From NCBI GenBank assembly GCA_002840785.1, contig PHCH01000060.1, positions 1-57,537 of the forward strand: a stretch of DNA of 57,537 nucleotides. Reading direction: 5' to 3'. Origin of the DNA: Betaproteobacteria bacterium HGW-Betaproteobacteria-4. GTDB lineage: Bacteria; Pseudomonadota; Gammaproteobacteria; Burkholderiales; Rhodocyclaceae. The stretch's first letter is position 1; each line of letters begins with the position of its first letter. Shown piece by piece: positions 1-10,255 of the stretch. The notes under the pieces were generated by a model. The model was not told the DNA's origin and did no database searches. It worked only from the letters and a program-made list of their open reading frames with translations. The translations under genes were made by a program, and so were the position numbers.

Positions 1-107
<107 letters not shown>

Positions 108-151
108 TCAATAATCAAATAAATAAAAAATCCAGAATCCAAGCTAATCGG

Positions 152-226
<75 letters not shown>

Positions 227-256
227 CTACCTTAAAACTCCAGCCGTACTGCGTCA

Positions 257-330
257 TGGAGCGGGTGAAGGGAATCGAACCCTCGTCTTAAGCTTGGAAG
301 GCTTCAGCTCTACCATTGAGCTACACCCGC
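257..330 (-). tRNA. tRNA-Gly(TCC)
   Basis: A cloverleaf on the minus strand with acceptor stem GCGGGTG/CACCCGC, anticodon loop CTTCCAA (anticodon TCC), T-loop GTTCGATTC and encoded CCA. It is the second tRNA of the tuf operon. Confidence 0.96.
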
Positions 331-369
331 TTATTACGCCCGCAACACAGGCTGCTACAGCATTTAATC

Positions 370-454
<85 letters not shown>

Positions 455-467
455 GGAAGAACCCGGG

Positions 468-496
468 ATTATCCGGACGACCACTAGCCCTGTCAA
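468..496 (-). promoter_or_regulatory. Sigma-70 promoter of the tRNA-tuf operon
   Basis: On the minus strand a perfect -35 box TTGACA (496-491) is followed after exactly 17 bases by -10 box GATAAT (473-468). A GC-rich discriminator CCCGGG (467-462) follows. GC-rich discriminators are typical of stringently controlled stable-RNA promoters. The first tRNA begins at 454. Confidence 0.8.
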
Positions 497-509
497 CACC
501 CAAAAACAC

Positions 510-534
510 AAAAGCCGGCATATAGCCGGCTTTT
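510..534 (-). terminator. Rho-independent terminator of the cytochrome c gene
   Basis: Ten-base perfect inverted repeat (510-519 with 525-534) around an ATAT loop: GCCGGC arms flanked by A and T runs. It lies 18 bases past the stop of the minus-strand cytochrome gene and separates it from the tRNA promoter. The stem is near-symmetric, so it could act on both strands. Confidence 0.8.
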
Positions 535-552
535 CCGCTTACGAAACTGAAA

Positions 553-861
553 TTATTTCTGGGAGAGGACCCAGGCAACCAGTTTCTTGGCTTCGGCCTC
601 GGTGACGTTATTTGGCGGCATCGGGATCTGGCCCCAGACACCCTTGCCACCAGTTTTGACCTTGGTGGCCAGCATGGCGGGGGCTGCCTTGTCGCCTTTG
701 TATTTCGCAGCAACTTCCTTGTAAGCCGGACCAACCAGCTTTTTGTCGATGGCGTGGCAGGACATGCAGTTCTTGGCCTTGGCCAGAGCTTCGTCAGCCT
801 GGGCCTGACCGGCCATCACGATACCAGCAGCGGCCATCACGGCAACATAAACAGCTTTCAT
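553..861 (-). CDS. Small periplasmic c-type cytochrome (c551/c552 type)
   Basis: A 102-residue class I cytochrome c. Residues 1-22 form a signal peptide ending AQA. The single haem-binding motif CMSCH is at 32-36, and the distal ligand Met is in the IPMPP segment around residue 81. The length and the W-G-x-x-x-M-P-P pattern match the short c551/c552 electron carriers, which shuttle electrons from the bc1 complex to terminal oxidases or nitrite reductase in the periplasm. A GGAG site precedes the ATG. It is monocistronic, closed by the terminator at 510-534. The physiological partner cannot be told from the sequence. Confidence 0.92.
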   Translation of the reverse strand: MKAVYVAVMAAAGIVMAGQAQADEALAKAKNCMSCHAIDKKLVGPAYKEVAAKYKGDKAAPAMLATKVKTGGKGVWGQIPMPPNNVTEAEAKKLVAWVLSQK

Positions 862-1011
862 TCTCTCGCTCCGTTATTCAGGTTGGTGGATAAATCAGTG
901 TTGGATGATAAAACCCTTTTCTATCCCTTGCAAACAGGAAGCTTGGTGTACTCGCATCTCCTGCTCAAGGCAATTAACGCATGACCTTGGCAACACGTTG
1001 ACAGCAAATGC

Positions 1012-1632
1012 TTATGAAGGTCGTGACGAAACAGCCAACAATGCGCCAGCCGAGACGAACAAGCCACCAAAAAGGCGATTCTGCAAACGAATGGCGGCCG
1101 GGTCATGCAACCACCGGCCGAGATGGACTGCGGCAAGCGCATACCCCGACATTACCACCATGTCAGTCAGGCAGAGTGTTGTCGCTATCAACAGGTACTG
1201 GGGAATTTGGGGTTCCGCTGGATTGACGAACTGGGGCACCAGCGCACCGATGAATATGATGGCCTTCGGATTGGTCAGATTGACCAGAACGCCCTGCAGA
1301 AACAACCCTTTGCGACGCACCATCGGCGCATTGGCATCGACCGGCACGACTGGGGCCCGCCATTTCTGGATGCCGAGCCAGAGCAGGTAGGCCGCCCCCA
1401 AAAACTTGACCAGCAAAAATGCCGTTTCCGAGGCGGCCAATAGCGCACCAAGGCCAAGCGCGACAATCAGCAGATGGAGCAGAATCGCCGACTGAAGGCC
1501 CAGAATGGCCGTCAGTGCTGCCCAATAGCCGTGCCGCATGCCTGTACTCATGCTGATCACCGCCCCCGGCCCCGGGGTCACGGCGATCAGGATAGCCGCC
1601 AGCAAGAAGCCAAGCCAGACTGCGAGCGTCAT
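1012..1632 (-). CDS. LysE/RhtB-family amino-acid exporter
   Basis: A 206-residue inner-membrane protein with about six hydrophobic segments. The family signature TPGPGA is near residues 19-24 and the NPKA motif ([10 protein letters not shown]) is near residues 118-127. Length and motifs fit the LysE/RhtB translocators, which export amino acids or homoserine lactone-type compounds; the substrate is not predictable. The start overlaps the ilvD stop by four bases on the same strand, so the two are probably cotranscribed. Confidence 0.9.
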   Translation of the reverse strand: MTLAVWLGFLLAAILIAVTPGPGAVISMSTGMRHGYWAALTAILGLQSAILLHLLIVALGLGALLAASETAFLLVKFLGAAYLLWLGIQKWRAPVVPVDANAPMVRRKGLFLQGVLVNLTNPKAIIFIGALVPQFVNPAEPQIPQYLLIATTLCLTDMVVMSGYALAAVHLGRWLHDPAAIRLQNRLFGGLFVSAGALLAVSSRPS

Positions 1633-3485
1633 TTACGGCGCTGAATCTGCTTAACGTCGCGCACCGCCCCCTTGTCGGCCGAGGTGGCCATCAGGGCATA
1701 GGCTTGCAGCGCGGCGGAAACGACGCGTTCGCGGCTGACCGGTTGCCAGGCGGCTTCGCCCTTGGCTTCCATGGCAGCGCGCCGCTGGGCCAGTTCGTCA
1801 TCAGAGATGGCCAAATGGATGCGACGATTGGGGATGTCGATTTCGATGGTGTCGCCCTCTTCGACCAGCCCGATGGCGCCGCCATCCGCCGCTTCGGGCG
1901 AAGCGTGACCGATGGAAAGACCGGAGGTGCCACCAGAAAAACGGCCATCGGTGAGCAAGGCACAGGCTTTGCCGAGGCCCATCGATTTCAGATAGGAGGT
2001 CGGGTAGAGCATTTCCTGCATGCCGGGGCCGCCCTTCGGACCTTCGTAGCGGATGACGACGACGTCTCCGGCAACGATTTTCTCGCCCAAAATCGCGTCG
2101 ACCGCAGCATCCTGGCTTTCGAAGACGCGAGCACGGCCGCTGAACTTCCAGATGGATTCATCGACACCGGCCGTCTTGACGATGCAGCCGTCAAGCGCGA
2201 TGTTGCCGTAAAGGACGGCCAGGCCGCCCTCTTGCGAGAAGGCGTTGGCCTTGTTGCGGATGCAGCCGTGGGTCCGATCGAGATCGAGCTCGTTGTAGCG
2301 GCGATCCTGCGAGAAGGCGACCTGCGTGGGCACGCCGCCCGGGGCTGCCTTGAAAAACTCGTGCACCTTGACGTCGTGTTCGCGGACAACGTCCCAGCGC
2401 TCGATGGCTTCCCCGATATTCTTGATATGGACGGTCGGCACCTCGCGAGCGATCAGGCCGGCCCTGTCCAGTTCACCAAGGATGCCCATGATGCCACCGG
2501 CCCGATGGACGTCCTCGATGTGATACTTGTCAGTCATCGGCGCGACCTTGCACAGGCACGGAACGGCACGCGAAATGCGGTCGATGTCGGCCATCGTGAA
2601 ATCGACGCCGGCTTCCTGCGCCGTAGCCAGGATGTGCAGCACGGTGTTGGTCGAGCCGCCCATGGCGACGTCGAGAGTCATGGCGTTTTCGAAAGCGGCC
2701 TTGGTGGCAATGGAACGCGGCAGAACCGAGGCGTCGTCCTGTTCGTAGTAGCGTTTGCACAGTTCGACGATCTGGCGGCCGGCACGCAGGAAGAGTTGTT
2801 TGCGATCAGCGTGGGTGGCGACGACGGTGCCATTGCCGGGCAGGCTGAGGCCGAAGGCCTCGGTCAGGCAGTTCATCGAATTGGCGGTGAACATGCCGGA
2901 GCATGAACCGCAGGTCGGACAGGCGGAACGCTCGATTTCGTCAAGATCGGACTGGGAAACCGAGTGGTCGGCGGCCTTGACCATGGCATCGACGAGGTCG
3001 AGATGCACGACATTGCCCTGGATCTTGACCTTGCCGGCTTCCATCGGGCCGCCGGAGACGAAGATGACGGGGATGTTGAGGCGCATGGCAGCCATCAGCA
3101 TTCCTGGGGTGATCTTGTCGCAATTGGAGATGCAGACCATGGCGTCGGCGCAGTGGGCGTTAACCATGTATTCGACCGAGTCGGCGATGAGGTCGCGGCT
3201 GGGCAGCGAATACAACATCCCGCTATGCCCCATGGCGATGCCGTCGTCGATGGCGATGGTGTTGAATTCCTTGGCGATGCCGCCGGCTGCCTCGATCTCG
3301 CGCGCCACCAGTTGGCCCATGTCCTTGAGGTGCACGTGGCCCGGCACGAACTGGGTGAAGCTGTTGACCACGGCGATGATCGGCTTGCCGAAGTCGCCAT
3401 CCTTCATGCCAGTGGCGCGCCACAGGGAGCGGGCGCCAGCCATGTTGCGGCCGTGGGTGGAGGTGCGGGAACGGTATTGCGGCAT
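1629..3485 (-). CDS. ilvD: Dihydroxy-acid dehydratase
   Basis: 618 residues, the usual length for IlvD. The enzyme dehydrates 2,3-dihydroxy-isovalerate and 2,3-dihydroxy-methylvalerate, the penultimate step of valine and isoleucine synthesis, using an Fe-S cluster. The family motifs are visible: [10 protein letters not shown] near residue 120 and [18 protein letters not shown] near 190, which carry cluster cysteines, and GRFSGGTSG in the C-terminal third. The start [19 protein letters not shown] is typical. It is divergent from lgt, with an 88-base shared upstream region. Confidence 0.97.
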   Translation of the reverse strand: MPQYRSRTSTHGRNMAGARSLWRATGMKDGDFGKPIIAVVNSFTQFVPGHVHLKDMGQLVAREIEAAGGIAKEFNTIAIDDGIAMGHSGMLYSLPSRDLIADSVEYMVNAHCADAMVCISNCDKITPGMLMAAMRLNIPVIFVSGGPMEAGKVKIQGNVVHLDLVDAMVKAADHSVSQSDLDEIERSACPTCGSCSGMFTANSMNCLTEAFGLSLPGNGTVVATHADRKQLFLRAGRQIVELCKRYYEQDDASVLPRSIATKAAFENAMTLDVAMGGSTNTVLHILATAQEAGVDFTMADIDRISRAVPCLCKVAPMTDKYHIEDVHRAGGIMGILGELDRAGLIAREVPTVHIKNIGEAIERWDVVREHDVKVHEFFKAAPGGVPTQVAFSQDRRYNELDLDRTHGCIRNKANAFSQEGGLAVLYGNIALDGCIVKTAGVDESIWKFSGRARVFESQDAAVDAILGEKIVAGDVVVIRYEGPKGGPGMQEMLYPTSYLKSMGLGKACALLTDGRFSGGTSGLSIGHASPEAADGGAIGLVEEGDTIEIDIPNRRIHLAISDDELAQRRAAMEAKGEAAWQPVSRERVVSAALQAYALMATSADKGAVRDVKQIQRRK

Positions 3486-3537
3486 GACTCTCTCTCCGTC
3501 TGAATCTGGCGCCGACGTCTTGTCATGGCGCGCGAAC

Positions 3538-3543
3538 TATAAT
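3538..3543 (+). promoter_or_regulatory. Candidate -10 box for lgt
   Basis: A perfect TATAAT lies 30 bases before the lgt ATG in the ilvD/lgt divergent gap. No good -35 box sits at 17 bases; a TTGTCA at 3520-3525 is only 12 bases away. Start of transcription would be near 3550. Confidence 0.4.
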
Positions 3544-3573
3544 CGGCTAATTCTAGCCCACTCTGAACCTTCG

Positions 3574-4365
3574 ATGCTTCTTCACCCGCAGTTCGACCCC
3601 GTCGCCTTCTCGCTCGGCCCGCTCTCGGTGCGCTGGTACGGTTTGATGTATCTCGTTGCCTTCGTTCAGTTTATTTTGCTCGGCCGCTACCGGATCAAAA
3701 GCCGCCCCGGATTCCTGACCGTCGAACAGCTCGACGACCTGCTTTTCTACGGCATGCTCGGCGTCATTGTCGGCGGTCGTCTCGGCCAGGTGCTGTTCTA
3801 TGAACCGGCCTACTACCTGAGCAATCCGCTGGAAATTCTCGCCGTCTGGAAAGGCGGCATGAGCTTCCACGGCGGCTTTCTCGGCGTGCTGGTCGCTGTC
3901 GGCCTGTGGGCACGCAAGCTGGATCTCAACTGGTGGGATGTAACCGATTTCGTCGCCCCCCTCGTGCCGCTCGGCCTGGCCGCCGGACGTCTCGGCAACT
4001 TCATCAACGGCGAACTATGGGGCCGCGTCGCCGACCCCAGCCTGCCGTGGGCGATGATTTTCCCGCAAGCCGGCGACATGCAGCCACGTCACCCGTCGCA
4101 GCTTTATCACATCGGCCTGGAAGGCCTCGCCCTCTTTTCGATTTTGTGGTTTTTTTCCGGTCGACCGCAGCAACGCGGCGCAGTGTCCGGTGTTTTCCTG
4201 ATCGGCTACGGCTGCTTCCGCTTCATCACCGAATTCTTCCGCGAGCCGGATGCCGGCATCTTCGGCCAGTCCTACACGATCAGCATGGGTCAGTGGCTGT
4301 CGTTGCCCATGGTGCTGGCCGGCATCGTTTTGCTGGTGCTCGCCAAGCGCCGGAAATCTCTATAA
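3574..4365 (+). CDS. lgt: Prolipoprotein diacylglyceryl transferase
   Basis: A 263-residue multi-pass inner-membrane enzyme. It transfers diacylglycerol from phosphatidylglycerol to the lipobox cysteine of prolipoproteins, the first step of lipoprotein maturation. The Lgt signature [14 protein letters not shown] is present near residue 142, as are the HGG motif in MSFHGGFLG near residue 96 and RHPSQLY near 173. The frame is open far upstream, but [23 protein letters not shown] is the conserved N-terminus, so ATG 3574 is chosen. Nothing looks broken. Confidence 0.96.
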   Translation: MLLHPQFDPVAFSLGPLSVRWYGLMYLVAFVQFILLGRYRIKSRPGFLTVEQLDDLLFYGMLGVIVGGRLGQVLFYEPAYYLSNPLEILAVWKGGMSFHGGFLGVLVAVGLWARKLDLNWWDVTDFVAPLVPLGLAAGRLGNFINGELWGRVADPSLPWAMIFPQAGDMQPRHPSQLYHIGLEGLALFSILWFFSGRPQQRGAVSGVFLIGYGCFRFITEFFREPDAGIFGQSYTISMGQWLSLPMVLAGIVLLVLAKRRKSL

Positions 4366-4405
4366 TTATGGATTACGTTATCCACTACACGACAGGAATC
4401 GACTC

Positions 4406-4779
4406 ATGACACGTCCGTTCAAGGTTCTCGGCATCCAGCAAATCGCCATCGGCGGCCCTTCCAAGGAAAAATTGCGCACGCTGTGGTGGACCTCATGCAG
4501 CCGCTCGATCCGGAAAAGAAGCCGGCCGTCCATGCCACCCCGCTCAACCACGTCGGCCTGTGGATCGACGACCTGCCCAAGGCCGTCGAATGGCTTTCGG
4601 CCAACGGCGTGCGTTTTGCCCCGGGCGGCATCCGCAAGGGCGCCGCCGGTTTCGACATCACCTTCCTGCACCCCAAGGGCAACGAGGAATTCCCGATTGG
4701 CGGCGAAGGTGTCCTGATCGAACTGGTTCAGGCACCGCCGGAAGTTGTCTCGGCCTTCGCCAAGCTGGCCGCCCAGTAA
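4406..4779 (+). pseudogene. VOC/glyoxalase-family protein, internal deletion with frameshift
   Basis: Reading from ATG 4406 gives a VOC-type start ([20 protein letters not shown]...LRTLW) that loses frame at about 4485. From there another frame continues as [54 protein letters not shown] and stops at 4779. From memory, family members of about 160 residues carry roughly 35 more residues between LW and VDLMQ, so about 100 bases are missing as well as the frame. VOC proteins of this type are metal-dependent lyases or isomerases (lactoylglutathione lyase or methylmalonyl-CoA epimerase-like). The lesion may be an assembly collapse, because both flanks are otherwise clean. Confidence 0.8.
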
Positions 4780-4785
4780 GCAAAA

Positions 4786-5538
4786 ATGGCTGACATCCCC
4801 GAGCACGAACTCGAGGAAACCCGCGCCGCGCTCGCCCCCACCCTGGAGGCGGCCGCGGCGATCCTGCCCTGGGTCGCCACCCCCAGAAAGGCGCGCTTCG
4901 ACCCGAAGCTCAATGAACGCTGGCTGGCCGCCGGCAAACGCTTGGCTGCAGCGTGGTCCGAGCGCCACGGCGCCGGCGCCGACGATGTTCGGCCAGCCAT
5001 ATTCAGCCTCTACGCCATCGCCATCGAAACGACCGACGCCAATTGCCTGCGCCTCGGCGAAGCACTGGCCAGCGCCGCCGACCGCCTCGAAGAAGATGTT
5101 CTTCCGCCACGCCTGATTGCGGCGATGACTGCAGCCATCGAATGCCTGAGCGAAGCCGAGGGGCTTGAACACACCGCCTTCCCCGAACGCGCCGACCACT
5201 TCGCCAAACGTCTTGAAGCGGCCGCGGCAACGGCCAATCCGGACGAACGCTCGGTCGTCCTTGACGGGCTATTCGTCGACGAAGCCAGCGAGCAAATCCA
5301 GCTCATGCACGACGCGCTGGCCGCCCTGCCGCCCGATGCCTACGCGCTTGCCACGGAGTCGCTGAAACTGGCGCAGCAGGCCGAATTGCTGGAAATATGG
5401 GGGGTCATGCATCTGGCCCGGCAGTTGTCGGAATGCATCAAGCGACATGCCGCCGACCTCGACAGCCCGGCAGTCCGCCAGGAAGTGCAAAACCGGCTGG
5501 AAACACTGGGCAGCACCATTGCTACGGTCAACCGGTAA
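4786..5538 (+). CDS. Conserved hypothetical helical protein
   Basis: 250 residues, almost wholly alpha-helical by composition (Ala, Leu and Glu rich), with no signal peptide or membrane segment. I do not recognise a family with certainty. The region SEQIQLMHDAL...ALATESLKLAQQAELLEIWG resembles a histidine phosphotransfer-type helix bundle but lacks a clear phospho-His motif. It starts six bases after the VOC gene and may share its mRNA. The last residues (ATVNR and the stop) are encoded by copy 1 of the 36-nt dispersed repeat, so the repeat has replaced or extended the native C-terminus. Confidence 0.75.
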   Translation: MADIPEHELEETRAALAPTLEAAAAILPWVATPRKARFDPKLNERWLAAGKRLAAAWSERHGAGADDVRPAIFSLYAIAIETTDANCLRLGEALASAADRLEEDVLPPRLIAAMTAAIECLSEAEGLEHTAFPERADHFAKRLEAAAATANPDERSVVLDGLFVDEASEQIQLMHDALAALPPDAYALATESLKLAQQAELLEIWGVMHLARQLSECIKRHAADLDSPAVRQEVQNRLETLGSTIATVNR

Positions 5539-5557
5539 TTTCGGCCAAATTTGAAAT
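5522..5557 (+). repeat. 36-nt dispersed repeat, copy 1
   Basis: Plus orientation, six differences from the consensus. The core ACGGTCAACCGG is intact. It overlaps the 3' end of the gene at 4786 and supplies its last codons and TAA stop. It lies in a convergent gap next to the GAF gene. Confidence 0.85.
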
Positions 5558-5561
5558 GCGC

Positions 5562-6176
5562 TCAGATCGCGCCGCAGACGGCCTTTAGCCGCTCCCCGGC
5601 AGCGAGTGCCTGGAGCTTCGCCTCGCCCGCCTCGTACTCGACGAGGGCCAGCGTGACCAGATTGGCGACGGCCTGCGCAAACAGCGCATGAGCCGAGGTC
5701 CACGGCTGTCGCGTGCCAACCTGCTCCAGACAGAGAACCCCCTGCAACTCGCCCCGGATGTGAATCGGCGTATCGAGCATGGCCGTCACACCGTAGCGCG
5801 GCAGGTAATCGAGCGCGAACTCGGCAGTTAACGGATGGATGTAGGCATCATCCGCCGAGATGCAGTTGCCGGCGCGCAAGGCGCTGAAATAGACGGGATA
5901 CTGGCTGGCGTGCACGCTTTGCCCCTTGCTGTGGCGCCGGCTCGCCAACTCGAACAAGTCGAGACAGAGGAGCTCCTGATGCTGGCTGCCCAGCGCCCAG
6001 ATGCTGACCCGGGCGACGCCGGACATGTTGGCCGCCGACTCGGTCAGGATACTCAGCATCATGTCGAGCGACGCCTCCTTGAAGTAGGCGCCGCGCGACA
6101 GGCTGGCGATACCTTCCTGCAATTCGACCGGCGACATCAAGGGTCTGATGCCACCCTGATTGACCAAGTTTTCCAT
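5562..6176 (-). CDS. GAF-domain protein
   Basis: 204 residues forming essentially one GAF sensor domain (about residues 20-190). Recognisable stretches are SVARVSIWAL-like beta strands, HPLTAEFALDYLPRYGVTAMLDTPI and GELQGVLCLEQVG. There is no kinase, cyclase or DNA-binding output domain, so it would act as a stand-alone ligand or redox sensor, or through a partner. The frame is open to a TTG at 6218, but ATG 6176 (MENLVNQGG) with a GGAA upstream is preferred. The ligand is unknown. Confidence 0.82.
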   Translation of the reverse strand: MENLVNQGGIRPLMSPVELQEGIASLSRGAYFKEASLDMMLSILTESAANMSGVARVSIWALGSQHQELLCLDLFELASRRHSKGQSVHASQYPVYFSALRAGNCISADDAYIHPLTAEFALDYLPRYGVTAMLDTPIHIRGELQGVLCLEQVGTRQPWTSAHALFAQAVANLVTLALVEYEAGEAKLQALAAGERLKAVCGAI

Positions 6177-6309
6177 AAATTTCCGACTGACCAAGTCCCG
6201 ATCGGGACAAATGCACAAGCCGGAATTTTATAAAGCCATGCTCAATCTGCCTGTGAAATCCTCCACACCTGACAAAAGTAATAGCCGAAACCGCATCGCC
6301 ACACGAGAC

Positions 6310-7188
6310 TCAGCGAGCCCCCAGTGCAGCAATCCGTTCTTCAAGCGGCGGGTGCGTCGAGAACAAGGCCATGAAACTGCCCTTGCCACCAGCAATGCCC
6401 GAGGCCGCCATGTTTTGCGGCAGCGGTTCGGTATGCAGGTTGCCCAGACGACGCAAGGCATTCTGCATCGGCACCGGCGAACCCATCAGACCCGAGGCGC
6501 CGGCATCGGCACGGAATTCGCGCTGCCGCGAGAACCAGGCGACGATGATGCTGGCGAGCAGGCCGAAGACGACCTCGCAAATCATGCTGGTCACCCAGTA
6601 GCCGATGCCCGGGCCGGTGTTTTCGCTGTCACCGCGGCGCAGGAAGCCATCGACCAGGTAGCCGACGATGCGCGACAGGAAGACGACGAAGGTATTCACC
6701 ACACCCTGGATCAGCGTCATGGTCACCATGTCGCCGTTGGCGATGTGGGCGACTTCGTGGGCCAGCACGGCTTCGGCTTCATCGCGCGTCATGCCCTGCA
6801 ACAGGCCGGTCGATACGGCGACCAGCGAACTGTTCTTGCTGGCGCCAGTGGCGAAGGCATTCGGCTCACCGTCGTAGATGGCGACTTCCGGCATCGGCAG
6901 GTTGGCGCGCTTGGCCAGCTTGGCAACGGTGTCGACCAGCCACATTTCCGTCGACGAACTCGGCGCCTCGATGACCCGCGCACCGGTGCTCCACTTGGCC
7001 ATGGTTTTGGACATGAGCAGCGAAATGAACGCACCGCCGAAGCCGATCACGGCGGCGAAGACGAACAGCATGCCGACATTGAGGCCGTTGGCAGTCAGGA
7101 ATTTATTGACGCCGAGCAAACTGGTCGCGACGCTGAGCACCAGCATGACCGCCAGGTTGGTAGCGAGAAAAAGGACTATGCGTTTCAT
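6310..7188 (-). CDS. htpX: Membrane zinc metalloprotease HtpX
   Basis: 292 residues. The N-terminus [19 protein letters not shown] is characteristic, followed by two N-terminal and two central membrane segments. The catalytic motif [10 protein letters not shown] (HExxH) is near residue 140, with the third ligand Glu in FRADAGA. HtpX degrades misfolded inner-membrane proteins alongside FtsH. ATG 7188 is chosen because a GAGGAG site lies six bases upstream; a TTG six bases earlier is also in frame. It is divergent from nhaR. Confidence 0.96.
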   Translation of the reverse strand: MKRIVLFLATNLAVMLVLSVATSLLGVNKFLTANGLNVGMLFVFAAVIGFGGAFISLLMSKTMAKWSTGARVIEAPSSSTEMWLVDTVAKLAKRANLPMPEVAIYDGEPNAFATGASKNSSLVAVSTGLLQGMTRDEAEAVLAHEVAHIANGDMVTMTLIQGVVNTFVVFLSRIVGYLVDGFLRRGDSENTGPGIGYWVTSMICEVVFGLLASIIVAWFSRQREFRADAGASGLMGSPVPMQNALRRLGNLHTEPLPQNMAASGIAGGKGSFMALFSTHPPLEERIAALGAR

Positions 7189-7291
7189 GATCAACTCCTC
7201 GAAAAGAGAAACACGCGGATGCTAGTGCATTGCAACAAACGAAAAAACGGGAGCAAAATGGAGACACTCTTCGATTTTTTCTGAGCAACCG

Positions 7292-8200
7292 ATGACACCG
7301 ATCAACTTTAAACATCTTCACTACTTCTGGGTAGTGGCCCAGGAGGGCAGCATCACCCGGGCCGCGGAACGGCTGGGGGTTGCCGTTCAGACCATCAGCG
7401 GCCAGCTTTCGTTGCTCGAACGGCAACTGGGCAAGGCCCTGTTCAACAGCCAGGGTCGGGGCCTGGTACTGAGCGAGGCGGGCCGTGTCGCCCAGGCTTA
7501 CGCCGACCAGATCTTCCAGCTCGGCGACGCCTTGGTCGATGCCGTCGAGAGCAGCGGAAGCGAGTCCACACTTCGGCTGCGCGCTGGGATTTCCGATGGC
7601 ATCCCGAAATTGCTGGCCTATCGCCTGCTGTCCACCGTGACCAGCATGCCGACCGATGTCCGGCTGATCTGCGACGAGGGCGAATTCAACACCCTGCTCG
7701 CCGATCTCGCCCTGCACCGCCTGGATGTCGTGCTGACCGACCGGGCCGCGCCGGTCAATGCCAATCTCAAGGTTTTCAGCACCCCGCTGGGCGACTTTGC
7801 CACCGGGCTGTTCGCCGCCCCCGCCTTGGCCGAACAGTTCCGCCAGGACTTCCCGAAAAGCCTGGACGGCGCCCCCCTGCTCCTGCCCACGCGCCACAAC
7901 GCGCTGCGCGGCCGCATCGACCGCTGGCTGGAAAACTCGAATATCCACCCGAAAATCGTTGGCGAATTTGAGGACAGTGCCTTGCTGACGACCTTCGGGC
8001 GCGGCGGGCTGGGCATTTTCCCGGCCCCGCTGGCGCTTGCCGAGCAGGTCGCCAGCCAGTTGCAGGCCGTGCCGCTCGGCGCCATGAGCGGGGTCAGCGA
8101 ACACATCTTCGCCATCTCGAACGAGCGCCGCATCCGTCACCCGGCCGTCGAGGCGCTTTGCGCCGCCGCGCCGCAGGCCGCGATTGCGCCAGGGGTATAA
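7292..8200 (+). CDS. nhaR: LysR-family activator NhaR
   Basis: 302 residues. The winged helix is at residues 5-65, with start INFKHLHYFWVVAQEGSITRAAERLGV, diagnostic of the NhaR branch rather than generic LysR. A periplasmic-binding-protein-like effector domain follows. In Escherichia coli NhaR senses Na+ and activates nhaA and osmC. No nhaA antiporter gene is adjacent, so its target lies elsewhere. The 103-base gap to divergent htpX must hold both promoters. Confidence 0.9.
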   Translation: MTPINFKHLHYFWVVAQEGSITRAAERLGVAVQTISGQLSLLERQLGKALFNSQGRGLVLSEAGRVAQAYADQIFQLGDALVDAVESSGSESTLRLRAGISDGIPKLLAYRLLSTVTSMPTDVRLICDEGEFNTLLADLALHRLDVVLTDRAAPVNANLKVFSTPLGDFATGLFAAPALAEQFRQDFPKSLDGAPLLLPTRHNALRGRIDRWLENSNIHPKIVGEFEDSALLTTFGRGGLGIFPAPLALAEQVASQLQAVPLGAMSGVSEHIFAISNERRIRHPAVEALCAAAPQAAIAPGV

Positions 8201-8234
8201 TTTCCACCCCCCAACGCCAAACAAAGTCAAAACA

Positions 8235-9374
8235 ATGCCGCTGTTCCGCAAGACCGTCCTTCTCGCCCTGAGTATCGCCTTCGCCGCCCAGGCGATGGCC
8301 CAACAACTGCCCGTCCCGCCGGCGCTGGCCGCGAAATCGTGGCTGCTGCTGGAAATGGCCTCCAACCAGGTGCTGACCTCGGAGAAATCCGACGAGCGCC
8401 TGGAGCCAGCCTCGCTGACCAAGCTCATGACGGCCTATCTGACTTTCGCCGCCCTGCACAACAAGACCCTGGCGCTCGACCAGCCTCTGCCGGTTTCCGA
8501 AAAAGCCTGGCGCACCGGCGGCTCCAAGATGTTCATCCGGGTCGACACGCAAGTGCCGGTGGAGGACCTGATCAAGGGCATGATCGTCCAGTCCGGCAAC
8601 GACGCCTGTGTGACGCTGGCCGAAGGCATCGCCGGCAGTGAAGAGAACTTCGCGCAGATGATGAATCGCGAGGCGCAACGCCTGGGCATGAATGCCTCGA
8701 GCTTCCGCAACTCGACCGGCCTGCCCGACCCGGAGCACTACACCACGGCACGCGACCTGTCCCTGCTCGCGGCCGCCCTGATCCGCGACTTCCCCGAGGA
8801 GTACAAGAAGTATTACTCGATGAAGGAATTCCGCTACAACAACATCACCCAGCCCAACCGCAACCGCCTGCTCTACATCGACCCCAGCGTCGACGGCGTC
8901 AAGACCGGCCACACCGAAGCCGCCGGCTACTGCCTGATTTCCTCGGCGCTGCGCGACAAGCGCCGTCTGCTCTCGGTCGTTCTCGGCACCGATTCGGATA
9001 GCGCGCGGGCCAGCGAATCGCAGAAGTTGCTCAACTGGGGTTACATCTCCTACGACGCCGTGACGGTGCAGGCCAAAGACCAGGCCGTCGCCATGGTGCG
9101 CACCTGGAAGGGGGCGCAGAGCGAAGTCAAGGCCGGTTTCACCAGCGACCTGTCAATCGCCGTGCCCAAGGGTTACGCCGACAAGGTCAAGTCCGAGTTC
9201 GTGGCCGAACCGCGCGTCATTGCGCCGGTAGAAGCCGGCCAGAAGCTCGGCATGCTCAAGGTCAGCATCGACGGCAAGGTTTATGGCGAATATCCGGTCG
9301 TTGCTCTTGAAAATGTGCCGCTCGGCAACATCTTCATTCGTATCCTCGACACCATTCGACTCTGGTTCAACTAA
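8235..9374 (+). CDS. dacC: D-alanyl-D-alanine carboxypeptidase (PBP5/6 family)
   Basis: 379 residues with a signal peptide (cleaved after AMA at about residue 22). The three penicillin-binding motifs are SLTK (60-63), SGN (120-122) and KTG near 220, followed by the PBP5 C-terminal beta domain. The C-terminal FIRILDTIRLWFN is the amphipathic membrane anchor of this class. It trims pentapeptide side chains of peptidoglycan in the periplasm. It heads the conserved run dacC-dat-ybeD-lipB-lipA. The symbol could equally be dacA. A start is also open upstream inside the nhaR end, but MPLFRKTVLLALS fits a signal sequence. Confidence 0.94.
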   Translation: MPLFRKTVLLALSIAFAAQAMAQQLPVPPALAAKSWLLLEMASNQVLTSEKSDERLEPASLTKLMTAYLTFAALHNKTLALDQPLPVSEKAWRTGGSKMFIRVDTQVPVEDLIKGMIVQSGNDACVTLAEGIAGSEENFAQMMNREAQRLGMNASSFRNSTGLPDPEHYTTARDLSLLAAALIRDFPEEYKKYYSMKEFRYNNITQPNRNRLLYIDPSVDGVKTGHTEAAGYCLISSALRDKRRLLSVVLGTDSDSARASESQKLLNWGYISYDAVTVQAKDQAVAMVRTWKGAQSEVKAGFTSDLSIAVPKGYADKVKSEFVAEPRVIAPVEAGQKLGMLKVSIDGKVYGEYPVVALENVPLGNIFIRILDTIRLWFN

Positions 9375-9378
9375 ACCC

Positions 9379-10254
9379 ATGACGCCCTACGTCGCCGATC
9401 CCGTTTACCTGAACGGCCAGTTCAAGCCGCTGGCCGAAGCGGGCATTTCGCCGCTCGACCGCGGCTTTCTGTACGGCGACGGCGTCTATGAGGTGATCCC
9501 GGTGTATTCGCGCCGGGTGTTCCGGGTCGATGAACACCTGAAACGCCTGCAGGCGACGCTGGACGGCATCAAGCTCGCCAATCCGCTGACGGCTGACGGC
9601 TGGAAGGAAGTGGTTTTCAAGCTGATCGAAAGCGCGCCTTGGGAAGACCAGTCGATCTACCTGCAAGTCACGCGCGGCGCCGACGACAAGCGCGACCACG
9701 CTTTCCCGCCGGCCAGCGTGCCACCAACGGCTTTCGCCTTTTCTTCACCGCTGGTCACCACACCGGCCGAGATCCGTGCCAAGGGCGTCGCGGCGATCAC
9801 CGTGCCCGACCTGCGCTGGTCGCGCTGCGATTTGAAAGTCATTTCCCTGCTCGCCAACGTGCTGGCCCGCCAGCAGGCCGTCGAACAGGGCTGCGCCGAA
9901 GCGCTGCTGATTCGCGACGGCTTCATGAAGGAAGGCGCGGCGTCGAACATCTTCATCGTCAAGGACGGCGTGCTCTGCGCGCCACCCAAGACCCACCTGA
10001 TGTTGCCGGGCATTACCTACGACGTGATCCTCGAATTGGCCGAATCCCACGGTCAACCGGTAAAAATCGCCGAAATTGAAGAAACTGAACTTCGTGCCGC
10101 CGACGAGGTCTGGATGACCTCATCGACAAAAGAAATCCTGGCGATCACGACGCTCGACGGCCAGCCAATCGGCACCGGCCAGCCCGGCCCGCTCGGCGAG
10201 CAGATGTGGCAGTGGTACCAGGATTTCAAGAACACCGTAATGCGCAAAGGCTGA
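9379..10254 (+). CDS. dat: D-amino acid aminotransferase (class IV PLP)
   Basis: 291 residues, a fold-type IV PLP transaminase. The N-terminus YLNGQFKPLAEAGISPLDRGFLYGDGVYEV is typical of D-alanine/branched-chain aminotransferases. The PLP lysine is in CDLKVISLLANV (about residue 153), with the phosphate-binding EGAASNIFIV further on. In this cluster, beside a DD-carboxypeptidase, it is usually a D-alanine transaminase that supplies or recycles D-Ala/D-Glu. It starts four bases after dacC, so is cotranscribed. Confidence 0.9.
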   Translation: MTPYVADPVYLNGQFKPLAEAGISPLDRGFLYGDGVYEVIPVYSRRVFRVDEHLKRLQATLDGIKLANPLTADGWKEVVFKLIESAPWEDQSIYLQVTRGADDKRDHAFPPASVPPTAFAFSSPLVTTPAEIRAKGVAAITVPDLRWSRCDLKVISLLANVLARQQAVEQGCAEALLIRDGFMKEGAASNIFIVKDGVLCAPPKTHLMLPGITYDVILELAESHGQPVKIAEIEETELRAADEVWMTSSTKEILAITTLDGQPIGTGQPGPLGEQMWQWYQDFKNTVMRKG

Positions 10255-10255
10255 C

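Noticed and set aside
2755-3573. Long upstream extension of the lgt frame antisense to ilvD.
   Set aside because: The conserved Lgt N-terminus starts at 3574 and the extension has no Lgt-like sequence.
4136-4171. Possible 15th copy of the 36-nt repeat inside lgt (28 of 36 matching in minus orientation, including TTTTTTTCCGG and GACCG).
   Set aside because: The encoded segment ([14 protein letters not shown]) is conserved Lgt sequence, so the likeness is best explained by coincidence between an AT-rich codon run and the repeat.
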